DNA of 64,000 nt from Litomosoides sigmodontis. Taxonomy: Eukaryota > Nematoda > Chromadorea > Rhabditida > Onchocercidae. The stretch is taken from NCBI GenBank assembly GCA_963070105.1, contig OY718804.1, positions 863,720-927,719 of the forward strand, read 5' to 3'. Position 1 is the stretch's first letter. Every line of letters begins with the position of its first letter. A program made the translations under genes and the position numbers. Shown piece by piece: positions 25,857 through 38,680 of this stretch. The notes under the pieces were generated by a model that saw only the letters and a program-made list of their open reading frames with translations, was not told the origin of the DNA and made no database searches.

Positions 25857-26602
25857 CATTGTCAATACAATTGCCATAAATCTACATATATATGCGTAGT
25901 ATGCGCACTTTTTACTTAATTAACACAACTACAAGATACTACTGCGGAAAGTGGCAACGCTCGAATTTCATTGAAATAAAAATTGCAATGAAATACTGAT
26001 AATGCATATATAATTATAATTAAGTATTGATAAAAAAGATTAGTGTTAAACTATGATTGTGATGTGTTTAATAGTTGTTTTATTCAAAGCTACTTCCTTT
26101 GGGCGTCTATTACCACTGCAAATTGCAGTAATTGTAAAATTAAATTCAAATAAACAAGACAAAGAAAGTAAAGCAAACGATGATTGTAATGCACTTGTGA
26201 ACCTAATTTCATCGAGTGTGCAAATTTAAATTTTTAAACAAAGAATGTTAAAATTTGTGCACATAGGATAATTCAAAAAAAATTATTTCATTTTCATCTC
26301 AATTTATTCACCTTGTTCATTTCATAAATTTGCAAATTTTAATTTTCATCAAATTACAATAAAATGACGACACTTCAAGAGTGTTTTTCATTTGTAGTTC
26401 TTATCACGTACCTACCTATTGAAAGTGGCCGTCTTTCGTAGCAATTTTGCTTCATTAAAAAAAGGAAATTTCAAATTTTTGAAATAAATTTTCCCTCTTA
26501 AAAGCAAATCGGAAAATAAAGACCGAATTGAGAACTTATCAAATCCATTTTTGGCATCTTCGCATGGTTGCTGAGCTTTCCTGCTGCAGCAAATAAACGA
26601 TT

Positions 26603-26665
26603 ATGTCGAAAAGCAAGGAGAAATCCAAAGGCGAAAAAGATCGAAAGCGAAAACGAGAAGCTGGA
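26603..26665 (+). other. Possible upstream basic exon of the phosphatase
   Basis: ATG at 26603 opens 21 codons, MSKSKEKSKGEKDRKRKREA plus Gly, followed by a GTGAGC donor at 26666. An acceptor-like CTGCTGCAG ends 13 bp before the ATG. The exon ends in phase 0 and the phosphatase's first exon is preceded by CAG and starts in phase 0 with ATG. Splicing the two would extend the phosphatase to about 326 residues. Unspliced it encodes only a 25-residue basic peptide. Speculative. Confidence 0.35.
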
Positions 26666-27490
26666 GTGAGCAACATTTAACAATTTGACAAAAATGAAAT
26701 TATTTTTGAAAAACAACCAAAAAAAGATTAGCATTTTTGAGCGTGCTAATTTCACAACTCCCAAGCTCAATTCATCAAACGTTCCAATAATTGGTTATGC
26801 AGCTAAATTGGAAGAAAAAAAAATGAATTGCAGGATTAATTACATATTTGTCGTTTTTCTTTTTTTTCATTTAATTTAATTAATGGTAGCTGAATGACCG
26901 CTTCGTTACAACGTATGCTGAATTGTCAAATTAATTAAATTAGATAATTTTAGTTAGGAAGTTAAACAATATAAGTGAAAAATGCTGCGAGCGCAATTCA
27001 ATACGCACTATCTTTCGCCGTTGTACTTGCTAATTTTGCTCGCTAACTGTGCTTGCTTGCTTTTTGCTTGCTAATTAATTTGCTGTGCTTGCAAATTAAT
27101 TAATTAATTAATTGGCAGACGGTTAAGATTAACCTTTCTTGGCGCAACAACGAGAAATACGAATAGTTCATAACTGTGAAACGAAAGTAGAGATGTGCTA
27201 GCAATTAATTATTCTTTGTAATAGCAGAAAAATAATCCAAGGAATAATTTTTTTTTGCAGCACTTTATGAAAATTTATCAAATTAAACCGAAGTTTAATG
27301 CGAAAATTGCTTGGCAGTTGTTGATCAACTTTTAATCTCCCTAATTCAATTAATATAATTATTGAAATGTGCTTGATATTTGAATTAGCTATTTAGGCTT
27401 TATTAATTTACTATTTGGCTTAATGAACAACCTAACAAATAAGCACAATGTCGAGAGCGCTTTTGACGCTTACTATTAATACCGTACCAG

Positions 27491-29972
27491 ATGGGTCAGT
27501 TAAATGAATACCTAAAATTAATTAAACAGACATGGATTAAGGTAAAAGAATGGATACAGACGGTAGTTGATAAATTAACAAAGAAGTGGGAGCCAGCTAA
27601 ATGTCAATCACTTTTTACCGAAAGTGAACTTATCGAATTGTGTTATCGAGCACGTGAAATGTTTTGGATGCAACCAACTCTTATTGAGGTAGCAATTGCC
27701 TTATTGTCTTGGCAAATGGACTGTAATAACACTTTCTGAGTGAGCAAATGCTTTTCTTAGAAGTTTGAAATCATTTCGAAAAGTAGCATAACAATAGAAC
27801 AATTATTATTTTTTGCTTTATGTCTGAAATAATTAAATGTCTTAGTGCAATTCAACGAGCTTCAGAAATGCAAGCCATTTGTGCGTTTTTTTTTTGAATA
27901 CATTTTCAATTTTTAAATTTTTCATTATTCCACTTTTCAATCTACTCTGCCTTATCTTTTAAAGCAACAGTTATATTTTGTCTTTTAAACTCACTTTTCC
28001 ATTCAAAAGTATTTAGCTTTTTCTTGAACTTTTTTTGCATTTAAAAAATTTTCAAATTTTTTGCATATTTTATTTTTAGCTAAATCCACCAATAAATGTT
28101 GTTGGCGATATACATGGACAATTTGAGGATCTTATCGCATTATTCACTCTTAACGGTTTTCCGCCAAATGCAAAATATCTATTTCTCGGCGATTATGTTG
28201 ATCGCGGTCCGTACTCACTTGAAGTGATCGTATTGCTATTTGCATATAAGGTATTACCATTACTGTAATTTTTATTAAAAAAAGGACCGACCAAAAATGA
28301 TTCTCTATTCATCTTGTTTCTTTAAAAAAAAAAAAAAGAAGTTATGATGTAATTTGATTAATTTTTTCAATTCTTAGGTGCTTTATCCAGATACTGTTAC
28401 TTTATTACGTGGCAATCACGAATCACGACCAGTGAATAAGCAGTATGGATTTTACGTAGAGTGCACAAAGCGGTTAACAATCATCATTTTAAATTGCAAC
28501 TAATTATTCTAGTATTGAAAAACTCCAGGAGAAATCTGAAATGCTGCACTCTGCTTTGGAGCTAATTACGATGATAATAATGACGATGATAATTCGATAA
28601 TAGTGATTATATCAAGAACAGCAATAATGTGTTTTTTAAGTCTTAATATGTTAACTTTTTAAAAACGAAAATGAATTCTCATTTGAATTTGGAGAAAATT
28701 TTTTTTTTCGGGTTGAAAAATCATCGGAAGGCAAAATGCAATAGCAATACAAGCAGTAATCATCACATTTTCTTGTCCTAAATATTAAAATAATTAAATT
28801 AAAATAATCAGTACCGCAAGACATTTATCCAACGTTATAATTATTTACGCTATTGACGCCATCAAGCAATTAATTGTTTCTACACGCAAAAAATTTTTTC
28901 ATCATTTCAAACCAATCGAATTATTTCATTTCATTAGCAAAACTGAAGCAGATGACCCGAGCGAGGAGCCATCGAAAAGTGTAATTTAACTGACAGTTTT
29001 GTGAACGATGATATTTCAGCTATTCGGTGGTACTTTATGAATGCTTTCAATTTGCCTTTTACTGCATGCCATTTTGCGCCCGCATAGCAAAGATCATAAT
29101 GTGCATGCATGGTGGTATTAGCGAAAGTTTAGTTAATTTTTCACAGGTCAATTGAAATTACTATTTTTGTAATTTTTTTTTGATTTATAATAAGTGATGA
29201 AATATTGCAATTTAAAAATCATTTCCGATATAATTTTAAAATAACTTCCGAAACAATTTTGAAGCAATTGATTTTCAAAATTATATTGCGTTGAAATTCT
29301 CTGATGTGCAATCATTTGTTCTTTTGAAAAATGTAAGCTTCATTAGAGAATATAATTTAGATAATTTGGCGATCCGATTTTGTACTGATTTCTTACGCTT
29401 TTTTTTTAATAAAAATTTTCCTTTTTGCTTGAAAAATGAATTTCAACTACGTAAAATGATTTCAGATGGCCAAGATTGAACGACCATGCGATATTCCGGA
29501 TATGGGTTTGCTTGCTGATTTAACATGGTCCGATCCTGATCCGGCTGTAGTTGGTTATGAGGAGAGTCCACGTGGCGCAGCAAGTGTGTTTGGTAAAGAT
29601 GCGCTAAAATCGTTCTGCGATCAACTTGGACTGGAACTTGTCATTCGAGCACATCAGGTTCATTCTCCACCTCCACTCCTTCCTCCCAGCTATGTATCAG
29701 CTAATTTAAACGACGTCGAAAAAGAATTCACGTCATTTGCGTAGAGAAGAATTGGCACTTTAGCAATCAAAATAGCAAAGCGATCTAAATTTTCAGTTAA
29801 AAGAAAAGAATGAGAAATAATTTAGTCAGTTTTTTAGGTTGTTCAAGAAGGCTATGAATTTTTCGATGATCGTCGATTAGTTACGATATTCTCGGCACCA
29901 AATTATTGTGATCAATTTAATAATGCCGCATGCGTGATGAAAATCTCAGAAGATTTAGTAATTTTTTGCTAG
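27491..29972 (+). CDS. PP1-type serine/threonine protein phosphatase, divergent
   Basis: Six exons join in phase: 27491-27688, 28080-28250, 28378-28472, 29020-29146, 29466-29657 and 29838-29972, for about 305 residues (326 with the possible upstream exon). All metallophosphatase motifs are present in order: GDIHGQF, GDYVDRG, RGNHESR, MHGG, the PP1-type [13 protein letters not shown], and SAPNYCDQF. Thus both metal-site Asp/His/Asn residues, the catalytic-loop His and the late Tyr are conserved, so it should be an active Mn/Fe-type phosphatase of phosphoserine/threonine. It differs from canonical PP1: a longer lysine-rich N-terminus (about 53 residues before the core), DQFNN in place of [13 protein letters not shown] in place of FCCHGGLS, and a C-terminus ending soon after MKISEDLV. 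Nematodes carry many such divergent PP1 paralogues, often germline-expressed; that role here is inference. Confidence 0.93.
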
Positions 29973-31049
29973 GATTTTGTAGAAATTCAAAAAGAGTGAA
30001 ATTTAGTTAAATATATAAACTTGAGGTGAAATATAACATTGCGTTGCAATGCCACTTTTTATTTATACTAAGAATTTTTTAAAATATATCGCTGAGCAGT
30101 GGAAAATTAATTCATCAAATATTGCTATTAGTGATTTTAAATATTTCATCAAGTATTTGAGTGGCTATTAAAGCATCAGTATTGTCGTTTACTTTTTATA
30201 TCTTATTTCATTTCCAAAATTATGAGAAAAAAAGCATTTTTGTTTTCAGGAAATTTCATTTGCAATACATCGGCCAAAAAAAACTTGAAAATGTGACATT
30301 TTTCTTCAATCAAAAATTTTCCAATGGATAAAATTTTTCCACCAAATAATAAATGACGCGATTTTTGAATAAATAAATTTTGTAAAACGAAATTAAATTA
30401 TCGCGCAACACATTGCGATAACACTGTGCAACAAAAGAAAATTTAGTTAAAATTTGGTACGCCGCCCTTAGAAATGAGCGGAAGGTAATATCGATTTACC
30501 ACCATTTCTTTGTTTCCAATCAAAATTATTTCCTCCATTTTCATGGCTTTAATTAATTTTCAACGAACTTTCAACAAATTCCATTATTATATAAAGCAAA
30601 TTTCCAAAATTTTGAAAATATTTCTTTCAAAAAAATGCTTTAATCGATCAGATAGCTTTGTTGCTTCTTTGATTTCGTTCTGATTTATTCGTACTTGCGA
30701 ATTTTTTTTTTAAAAAAAGAATGGAATGGATGATATTATTAGCTTAGAATAATTTAGACAAAAACAGATTCTTTTTTCCTTGAAGCCAGATAAATGTGGC
30801 CGATTTCATTTGAATATTAATGATGATTGTACGAACAGAGGATTAGTTCAAAAATATTTATTGGTTTCGAACTAAGTGAAAATGATTTGTAAGTATAACT
30901 TTGCCCCCCTAAAGATTACACTTTACGTTTGCACACTTTTAACAAATAATATTTTTCATGTGATACTGGAAGCATTTTTACAATACCGATTGAATTGAAG
31001 AAAATAATATTAACAATTGGATTATTCGAAAAAAAATACTATTTGTTTG

Positions 31050-31176
31050 CATCACGATGACTGTGCAATCATGGACATGCGTGTGCTGCTTTGTTATTTA
31101 TGTCACGATGACAATTGTCTCATTATGTATTCATACCTCATATTTTGCTTACATCACGATGATAGATATGAGTTTT
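31050..31176. repeat. Degenerate 50-51-bp tandem repeat
   Basis: The word TCACGATGA recurs at about 31052, 31102 and 31152, each followed by related sequence. Translated on the + strand this gives the recurring peptide pattern (L)HHDD / CHDD / HHDD. The copies are well diverged. Confidence 0.6.
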
Positions 31177-31183
31177 GTTTGTT

Positions 31184-31187
<4 letters not shown>

Positions 31188-31218
<31 letters not shown>
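31188..31218. repeat. (GT)n microsatellite
   Basis: About 15 GT units directly after the degenerate tandem repeat, preceded by GTTT repeats. Confidence 0.93.
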
Positions 31219-31222
<4 letters not shown>

Positions 31223-32465
31223 GTCATTTCTGTTCAAGGATTTAAGGGAGGAGAAAATTAAGAAAAAGTATAGTTTATCTTGCAAATTTTCACACGAATT
31301 CTACTTAATTCTTGGTTAAAAAAACAAGGACTATTGAAGTTTAATTTCAAATAAAAAAAGAATAAGGAAGTTTTCAATTAAAGTTGTGAATTTAAAAATT
31401 TAATACAAGTAAAGCTTTTTCGTTGATATAGATATATCTGTATTTGACACTGTAATGATGCACGAACTTATTCAGATGTATTTAAACAGCACCAATTCGT
31501 AAGGAAAAATTGGAAAGAGATAACTCTAAAAATTACTGTTAAATTTATCCGGAAAAGGTGAAACATGGAAGAAGTCATAGATGATAATTCAGTAAGAGCA
31601 ATAAATGTAAATCAGTATTTTCTATTTAAAAGGACATTTAAATTAATTGTGTGAGATGAAAACTGAATGAAACAATCAGAGTTATGCAAGTTCAGTAACT
31701 CAGTTTTTTTATTGCAAACAAAAAACAGACCGAAATTTACCCAAAATAAATTTTCCTTCGCTATAAATACTATGAAAAATAAGAAATTTTTATTTTTTAA
31801 TGATTTTTTTTAGCAAAATAAAATTAACTTCAAAATTTTTAAAGTGCAAACATAATAGACTGATTTTTCTTGTTTTTGTTCCAGCTCAGAAGACGATAGA
31901 TATTAGCTGTGCAAATAAATCCGTTTGATGCAAATATTTCAAAGAGCTGAACAAATATGTCCAACAACTCAGGAAAGAAAGTGAGCAAGCCAGCAAGAGT
32001 GGAGGGAGAGAGAGAATGGTGGGAATAGAAGAGATCAAAAATAATTGAAGAGGGAGATAGAGAAGCAGAGATTTCATTTGGTTGCATGCAATTCATTTCT
32101 CATTTCATACCAATAAATTCAAACAATTGTTTTTCCAAAATGCATTATTAATTATTAGTTAATATTCTAATCAAAACAGATGGCCCACCTAATTTAAGTG
32201 GTTGATTAATTAAAACGGCTGTTTCATTTTGTCCTTTTTTTATAATGAAGTTTTTTTCTTTACCTTTCAATTTATAAGTTCAGCTTCATTGAAAACATTA
32301 TAATGAAAAAAATTTTTCAAATAATTTCCATCATTTTGCTCTATTGCTAAAAATAACTCCATATTGTCATTTCACTTTTATAATGCTAAAATAATTTCAT
32401 TAGGAAAAAAATGATATCGCGCAATTACATTACTACATGCTAAAGATTTAAAAAAAAATTCTATT

Positions 32466-32520
32466 ATGAAAGGGAGGGAGAGAGAGGAGGAGGGGGGGAG
32501 GGGGAGGGAGAAGGAAAAAA
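32466..32520. repeat. Purine tract with G-quadruplex potential
   Basis: An all-purine run of AG and G blocks. At 32492-32508 it has seven G, A, five G, A, three G, which satisfies a four-run G-quadruplex pattern on the + strand. This is striking against the AT-rich background. Confidence 0.85.
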
Positions 32521-34023
32521 ATCAAAGGAAAAGAGTAAAAAGAAAGAAGAATTTCCATAAATGCACAGCTCTTTCTCATTTTCCTCCGTTGCTACGCTCA
32601 TTTCAATTTTTGGAGCTGTTTTTTTCAAATCATTTACTTATTGAAGTTTGTTTGCTCCCTGTTTTTTTCTCTTAACCTCTTTCCCTCTTTCTCTTCTCTC
32701 TCTCCTCTTGAATTAAATCTTTGAATGATTTATATGTTTTGAAAAATAAGCACAAAAAAGTACTCGACTATTTTAAAAGCATACTGAAAATGCCTACCAA
32801 AGTTAAGCATTCAGTTGATCACGTAAAGGAAATTCCTATAGTGTAAATTGTTGTAGTCACGCGGAATGTTACGTGAAACGTAATTACAAATGACAGAGGA
32901 ATAAAATTGATCAAATTGAAATAATAGAAGTTAATATTAAAAATATTTCACTTGGTATGCATAAATGAAATTGATAAAGCATGACGATAAAATATAGGTG
33001 TTACGGATGATACAGCACAATTGCTAATTGCTAAAAGGTATTTCCGTTCTAAAAAAAATTTTTAAAAATATTACGAAAATTTTAAAATGAAAATTTAAGT
33101 CACTCTATTGTTATGATGAGCAAATGCTTCATATTGCTTTATCATTCAATTAATTAAGGCGAACGTACGTTGAACAAAATATAAATTTGAATTTTCTACA
33201 AATTTAAATCTAAAATAGAAATTAAAAATTTCGATTTTAATCAATCATTACAAATAGTGATGCGTTTAATTCCGTTTAAGCATTCATTCCTTTATCAACT
33301 TTCACCACCTTTTTCTTCAATTTGTCTTCTTCTAAACTAATATTTATCGAGAACCATTGCATTTGTCTTCATTTGCAATTTAATAATTTTATTGAAATTC
33401 GTTTTGTCATATATTTCATATATTCAAAATATGCGATGGCAAGAAATTTTAAAAAAACGATAGTTTTGTCGTTCCACAAAAGCATTCCCTTATTTTATTG
33501 TGAATTTCTTTAGTGGAGAATTTTAGAATCAAATTTCATACGCTTATGAACGCGTAAGTGCAAATTGTAATGTTAAACATTCTTCATTTCATTGTATAAA
33601 TCAAATTGTATGCGAATCGGTCATTTCCATTCTTCCGCTATTTCATCATCTTAAAATTTATTAAATTTGGAGCGGCAGTGTTTGCTGTTCATTGAATTTA
33701 GTTCAGCTTTAATGCTTAATTAATTTGCAACTTTTTGAAAAGGAATGTTTTTAGCTACGCGACAACAATGCTTTCTTAATTCTAACCAACGCTGTTTATG
33801 CAAATTAATTTAGGCCTGAATAAATGGCATTGTAATTTTACTTTTTCAGCGATATATGAATTAGATGTTATAAATATTCCTAAATATTAAAGAACAATAT
33901 TTCAAATTTTAACGAAATTTTTGACAGTACTGAATTATGAGCAAAGGTGTGATTTAATTATCGTTTCGTTTTTCTCTCAGTGAATTACTTCTTATTTGTC
34001 GATTAATTAATTTCTAGTAAATC

Positions 34024-37000
34024 ATGAAATTGCAACTTAAAGAAACAAACTTTTCAGGTGCATCAATGAAAATTTCAAACTTTTAACTAGCAACTTTTTT
34101 TGAATACTTCAATTTTAAAAAGAGCAAAAAAAGAAATAGAAAATGAAATATTCGCAAAATTCATCAATCCATCGACTTTACATTTCAAAATTGTTACTTT
34201 TAAATTTATCGAAACAAGATAAATCGCTCTCAGACATATTATCTTTGCTTAATAACTTATGTGTTAGTTATAGCAGTTTTTTTTTGCGTTTGAAAAAATT
34301 TGAAATGCTCGTTTTCAGTTGATGATAGGGAAACGAGTTGCTATCCGAGATGTGGCATAGAACTCAATCACGTAAAAGTATTCGATGATAGCGATTTCAA
34401 ATATATCAATCAGTTGTGTGAGAATCATTCCGGTTGGAAAGTTGCATACAGCAAGAAGGATGTCGTGAATGTGTGGACGAAATCGGTGCCCAATTCTAAC
34501 CTTCAAATGATTAAGGTATTTTCACTCTCTCTTCCTCCTACCTCTTATTTGACATTAATTAATTTGCACAATGAATAAAATGAGGAAATGGAGCTGTACT
34601 GTAATTCGGATTTAAATTAGGATTTGTTTGAAGAAGAAAGAAATGAATTCTTTTCCGATAATCTTCGGAAATTTTTCTTTTTTTTTTCTTAGGAAAATTG
34701 AATTGTAATCGAATTTTGAAACTGTAGAAATTTGCTTGTCTGTTAATTTGCACGGTTGTTGGTGCTCAACTATGTTGCAACAGTAATTACAATCTTATGG
34801 AAGAATTTTTGCAGAAATTATTAAAATGTGTAGTAACTGTGCGGTAGTATGATTTTAGGCTAAAGCAGTACTAACAGGTGTACCGGCGTCAACAGCCTAT
34901 GATGTCTTGCACGATCCGCAATACAGGTCTAAGTGGGATAAATATCACGTTGCAACAGTTGATGTGGGCCTTATTAATCCTAATAATGATATTTGCTACT
35001 ATGCAGGTAGTATTTCACTTATGTCATCTTTGTTTTTAAATGAATTAAAAATTTCCTTCTAATGCTTTACATTTATTTATTCTAGTAAAATTCAATTCAA
35101 AAGGAGGAAAATACAGTTGTGTGATTCGAAAAAAAACTAAAAAGCAAAAATTTCATTTTTTACTTATTTCTATGCCAAAAATTCAGCTTAGCATGAATGA
35201 GGGGGAGATTTAGCATGAATTAAGAAGGATCGTCACTAATTTCTCCACTTAATTTCATAATTATGCAAAAAGTAATCAGGAGGACGAGTATGCTACTTTT
35301 GATTTCTATGCAAATTGCTAGCGTTTAATGTTTTTAGAAGATATCTGCTAAGGCTTCGAAAATATTGTTAAATTTTATTCTAAAATTAATTTTAGTAGGA
35401 GGTATACCACCGTTACAACCTCGAGATTTTGTGCTGCAACGATCATGGCTGGACAATGGTAAGGAGAAGTACATTTGTGGTCATTCGGTCTGTCACAAGG
35501 TATGTTTAGCTAATTTATTTGCTTAGTAATTTATTAGGCATATATTAATATTCTAAAGCTTCATCCTCACTAGCATAGATGAGAGCATGAAATTTTGAAA
35601 TTTTTAGAAATGTCCACCTGTTAAAGGATACATCAGAGGTATTGTATATCTGACAGCTTACTACATTCGTAATACAGATGAAAATAGTTGTCAGATTACC
35701 TATATCAATCATTCCGATCCAGGAGGTAAGTCATTTGCTGATTCCTTCATTCTTATTTCATCTATTCGTAAAATATTTTTACTTCAAATTTAAATTAATA
35801 AAAAAGTTATTCACCACCGTTAGCTATAAATAACGATTCACGCATGTTACTTTCTTTGTTCGTGCGTGTTGAAGTGAAGTGGTGAGAATTATTGGTTACA
35901 GGAGTGATGATTTGTTTTACGCTTTAAATCAATTTGATTTGGATTTTATGCATATCTTATTTTCTCTTAATATTTTTGAAATTTCATCTCATTTTCAACA
36001 AACAGTTTTTGTTGTTTCAAAATGGCTTCTAATTTAGTATGAATAATAAGCTTTGTGCTCATTAATTTGCTGATCTAATTTGCTAGCAAATAAGCCAATA
36101 AATAAAGTATGAATGGTGAGATGTGGAAAAAACGCTGAAAGTTTCTTTAAAATAAAATGTAAAATCCATTATTTGCTTAAAATTTCAATTTCATTTCATT
36201 ACTCAGTAGTAAGTTAACTTATACACTTAGTTGAAATAATTTTCTTATCATAATAATTCTCTTGCAAACAAATTTAATTGTGTAATTAAATGAAATGAAT
36301 TCGCTTAGTTTTCTTTTTCCTGAAATTTAAACACTTCCGCAAACTTCATTTAGCTATAAGAGATAACTTTGTTTCAAATTGAAATTTTAGGAACAGACAT
36401 TCGTTTTTCAGGCAAAGTACCAACGTGGCTCACCAATCACTTGGCTAAAGTTATTGGACCAAAACTTATCAAAAATTTACATAACGCTTGTTTAAAATAT
36501 GAACATTGGAAGCAAAATAACTGTCCTGATTGGAAGCCATGGAATTGTCCGGAACAACAGGTAATACTTATCCCACATAATTAATTATCCTAAAAACACA
36601 TATTTAATTCTATCAATAATTTTTTCAAACTTTTTTTAATACATTTTCTTACGCAATTGCATTAATTTCTGTTGTGGTGCTAAGTGATGTCGTACTAACG
36701 ACATCGTCTTCATCTACAGTATGCTTTTTCTAATTCATTGATTTATGATATTTTTACCAACAACTTATCTATATATACACTAGTTTTTTTTGCTAATAAC
36801 CCACCCTTATTCTAATTTGTTTTTGAAATTAATGAAAATGAATGAAAAAATAAAAATTAATTTTTTTTTGTGAATATCTTTGATAGCATAATATTTATTC
36901 CTTTTTGTACTATTTCTTGTACTATCTCATATATATTGGATACTTAAATATCTGTGCAAACACTGCCTGATATCACTACTGAGAGAGTTTACGAAAAAAA

Positions 37001-37178
37001 AAATTATACTTATTTTAAATATTGGATCTTTCAGATAAATTTCATACGTGTAAATCTTGCCGAATGTCAACCACAAAAGTATGACACTGACGGTGTCGTG
37101 TCGCAGACCGATGACAGTAAAGTCAATTTTGATATTACTGACACTATTGACGTCAATGTTGATAGTGATGAAGATTGA
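34024..37178 (+). CDS. STARD10: START-domain lipid transfer protein, STARD10/PCTP-like
   Basis: Exons 34319-34515, 34859-35006, 35396-35499, 35608-35725, 36391-36560 and 37035-37178 join in phase. A short first exon at 34024-34057 (MKLQLKETNFS) completes the frame to about 304 residues; STARD10 has about 290. Diagnostic segments in order: GWKVAYSKKDVVNVWTKSV, the VLHDPQYRSKWDKY segment, the PLQPRDFVLQRSW core typical of the PCTP/STARD10 subgroup, GYIRGIVYLTAYYI, QITYINHSDPGG, and GKVPTWLTNHLAKVIGPKLIKNL, the C-terminal lid helix. The tail is acidic (ending VDSDED), as in STARD10. START proteins hold one lipid in a hydrophobic tunnel; this subgroup moves phosphatidylcholine and phosphatidylethanolamine between membranes in the cytosol. 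The first exon is the weakest part: its phase fits, but another 5' exon could be used. AATAAA follows 18 bp after the stop. Confidence 0.92.
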
Positions 37179-37196
37179 ACTTTCTTCATATCAGTT

Positions 37197-37202
37197 AATA
37201 AA
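37197..37202 (+). terminator. Polyadenylation signal of the START gene
   Basis: AATAAA begins 19 bp after the stop codon (GTTAATAAAGG context). Canonical hexamer in a very short 3' UTR. Confidence 0.6.
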
Positions 37203-38666
37203 GGTCAATTTTTTGGAAAAAAAAGACAATGAATAAATTAGTTTTTGCTTTATTTATTAAAAATTATTGACCAAAAGCAATCGGGCATTAAATTTCACCG
37301 TTGAAATTTCACTGCATGCAATTAATCATAGCACAACGAGCAACAGCAATCATTAATTGCAATAACAAATTATAAATACTGTAAATAATAGATTATTGAA
37401 CACCTTAAAAACTGCATTTATCAGCCAATTTATAAAATTAGCGATTGGAAAGTTTTTTTTCAATTGTGCTAAATGCAAGTTCCAATTTTCATGACAGGTC
37501 GTTGTGAATGTGATATGGTAAAAGGCAAGAGACTCAAAAAATGCTTGAAATAAAAAAAACAGGTATATTTTACATGTGGCAGTATAATTTTACATCAACA
37601 ATGTGAAATTTCTCTGCTACTGATATTTTTAGCAAGAAGTACATTCACAACCACAACTATAAATACTGTATTCCAAACTGCGTATTACTGTGTCGCAAGC
37701 TACTGTACTTTATTACTTTGTGTTTTGCTATGGATTACACATGCAGCGTGAATTCATTTTTGAAACATTTCTTTCTCAGAAATATTTTCAGTTTTCAAGA
37801 GAGGGTAAATTATAAGAGATGTAGCAAAATTACAGTGATGAAATTTAACATTGGATAGTTTCTCGCGGGAGATGTGATGAAAATTCATTGAATTAATTAA
37901 CTTTAACGTTATCTCATCCTTTACTTTAGATGTCACCAATTGTTACTGTACAACATCTTCCTGTTCATTATTTCATTAACTATGTGTAAGTTGGTTTACG
38001 TGTTCTGTTCGCCGTTTAGCATGAAATGACATTTGACATTTCTATTCGTGCATGTATATTAAGTATTTATTTGTCTATAAATTTCATACTGGAATTACAT
38101 GGCTTTAAAAATGTTGGTGAATGATAAATTTAAGACTTTTACGATAAGCCCAAATTAAAATCTTATTGCTCCAAAATATTTTATGCAATAGATGTTATGC
38201 TGTTACAGCTCATTCATAAAATGAATTATCCTTACATGCTTCTCAGAAATTTTCAAAAAGTTGGTTAAATATCTAAAACGATCACAAGTATTTTCTGAAT
38301 TGCTGTCAGTTTTCTTTTGCATAATTCTGGAACTTTGTTGAAATGAATGTTACAGGAAAAAACGACTGCGAACACGAAATTTTTGTTTGAACTTCTTTCC
38401 TGATGTATAATTTCAAACTTATTTGGACATTTACAATACACAGTTATGCGAAAAAACATGCATCACGATCAATGAGCAAACTGGGATCACAACTTTCACA
38501 ACGAGATAATTCAACTACTATTTGATGATGCTGGCTGTGACACATGGCGCCTTGGTCGAGCAACATTTTCTGATTTATTTTCTAAGTTGTCTTTTGGTTG
38601 GAGTCGGAATTTCCTGTATTATCTATTTGGTAAAATAAAAGGTGAATTGGGAATTTGCAGGTTAAA

Positions 38667-38675
38667 TTTTTGCAG
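38667..38675 (+). promoter_or_regulatory. Probable trans-splice acceptor of FRG1
   Basis: TTTTTGCAG ends 5 bp before the FRG1 start codon and there is no upstream coding exon, so it probably receives a spliced leader. A second CAG lies about 14 bp further upstream. Confidence 0.5.
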
Positions 38676-38680
38676 AGAGA

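Larger units (their letters stand above)
25234..27490. other. Shared upstream region of the RING and phosphatase genes
   Basis: The flanking genes are transcribed away from each other, so this 2.26 kb should contain both promoters. Visible elements are (TAG)n at 25315-25331, a GA repeat at 25607-25621, a 9-bp inverted repeat at 25801-25856, a possible short basic exon at 26603-26665, and TTAA-rich sequence at 27090-27115. Nothing else coding was recognised. Confidence 0.5.
29973..34023. other. Phosphatase-START intergenic region, no gene recognised
   Basis: About 4 kb of AT-rich DNA. It contains a degenerate 50-51-bp tandem repeat (31050-31176), a GT microsatellite (31188-31218), and a purine-rich, G-quadruplex-capable tract (32466-32520). 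Open frames here are low-complexity or driven by repeats. No splice-consistent coding model was found on either strand. Confidence 0.5.
37179..38680. other. START-FRG1 intergenic region
   Basis: 1.5 kb of AT-rich sequence between two genes on the same strand. It starts with the START gene 3' UTR and AATAAA, and ends at a TTTTTGCAG acceptor just before the FRG1 ATG. No coding exon was recognised. The spacing is larger than typical for a nematode operon, so independent promoters are more likely. Confidence 0.5.
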
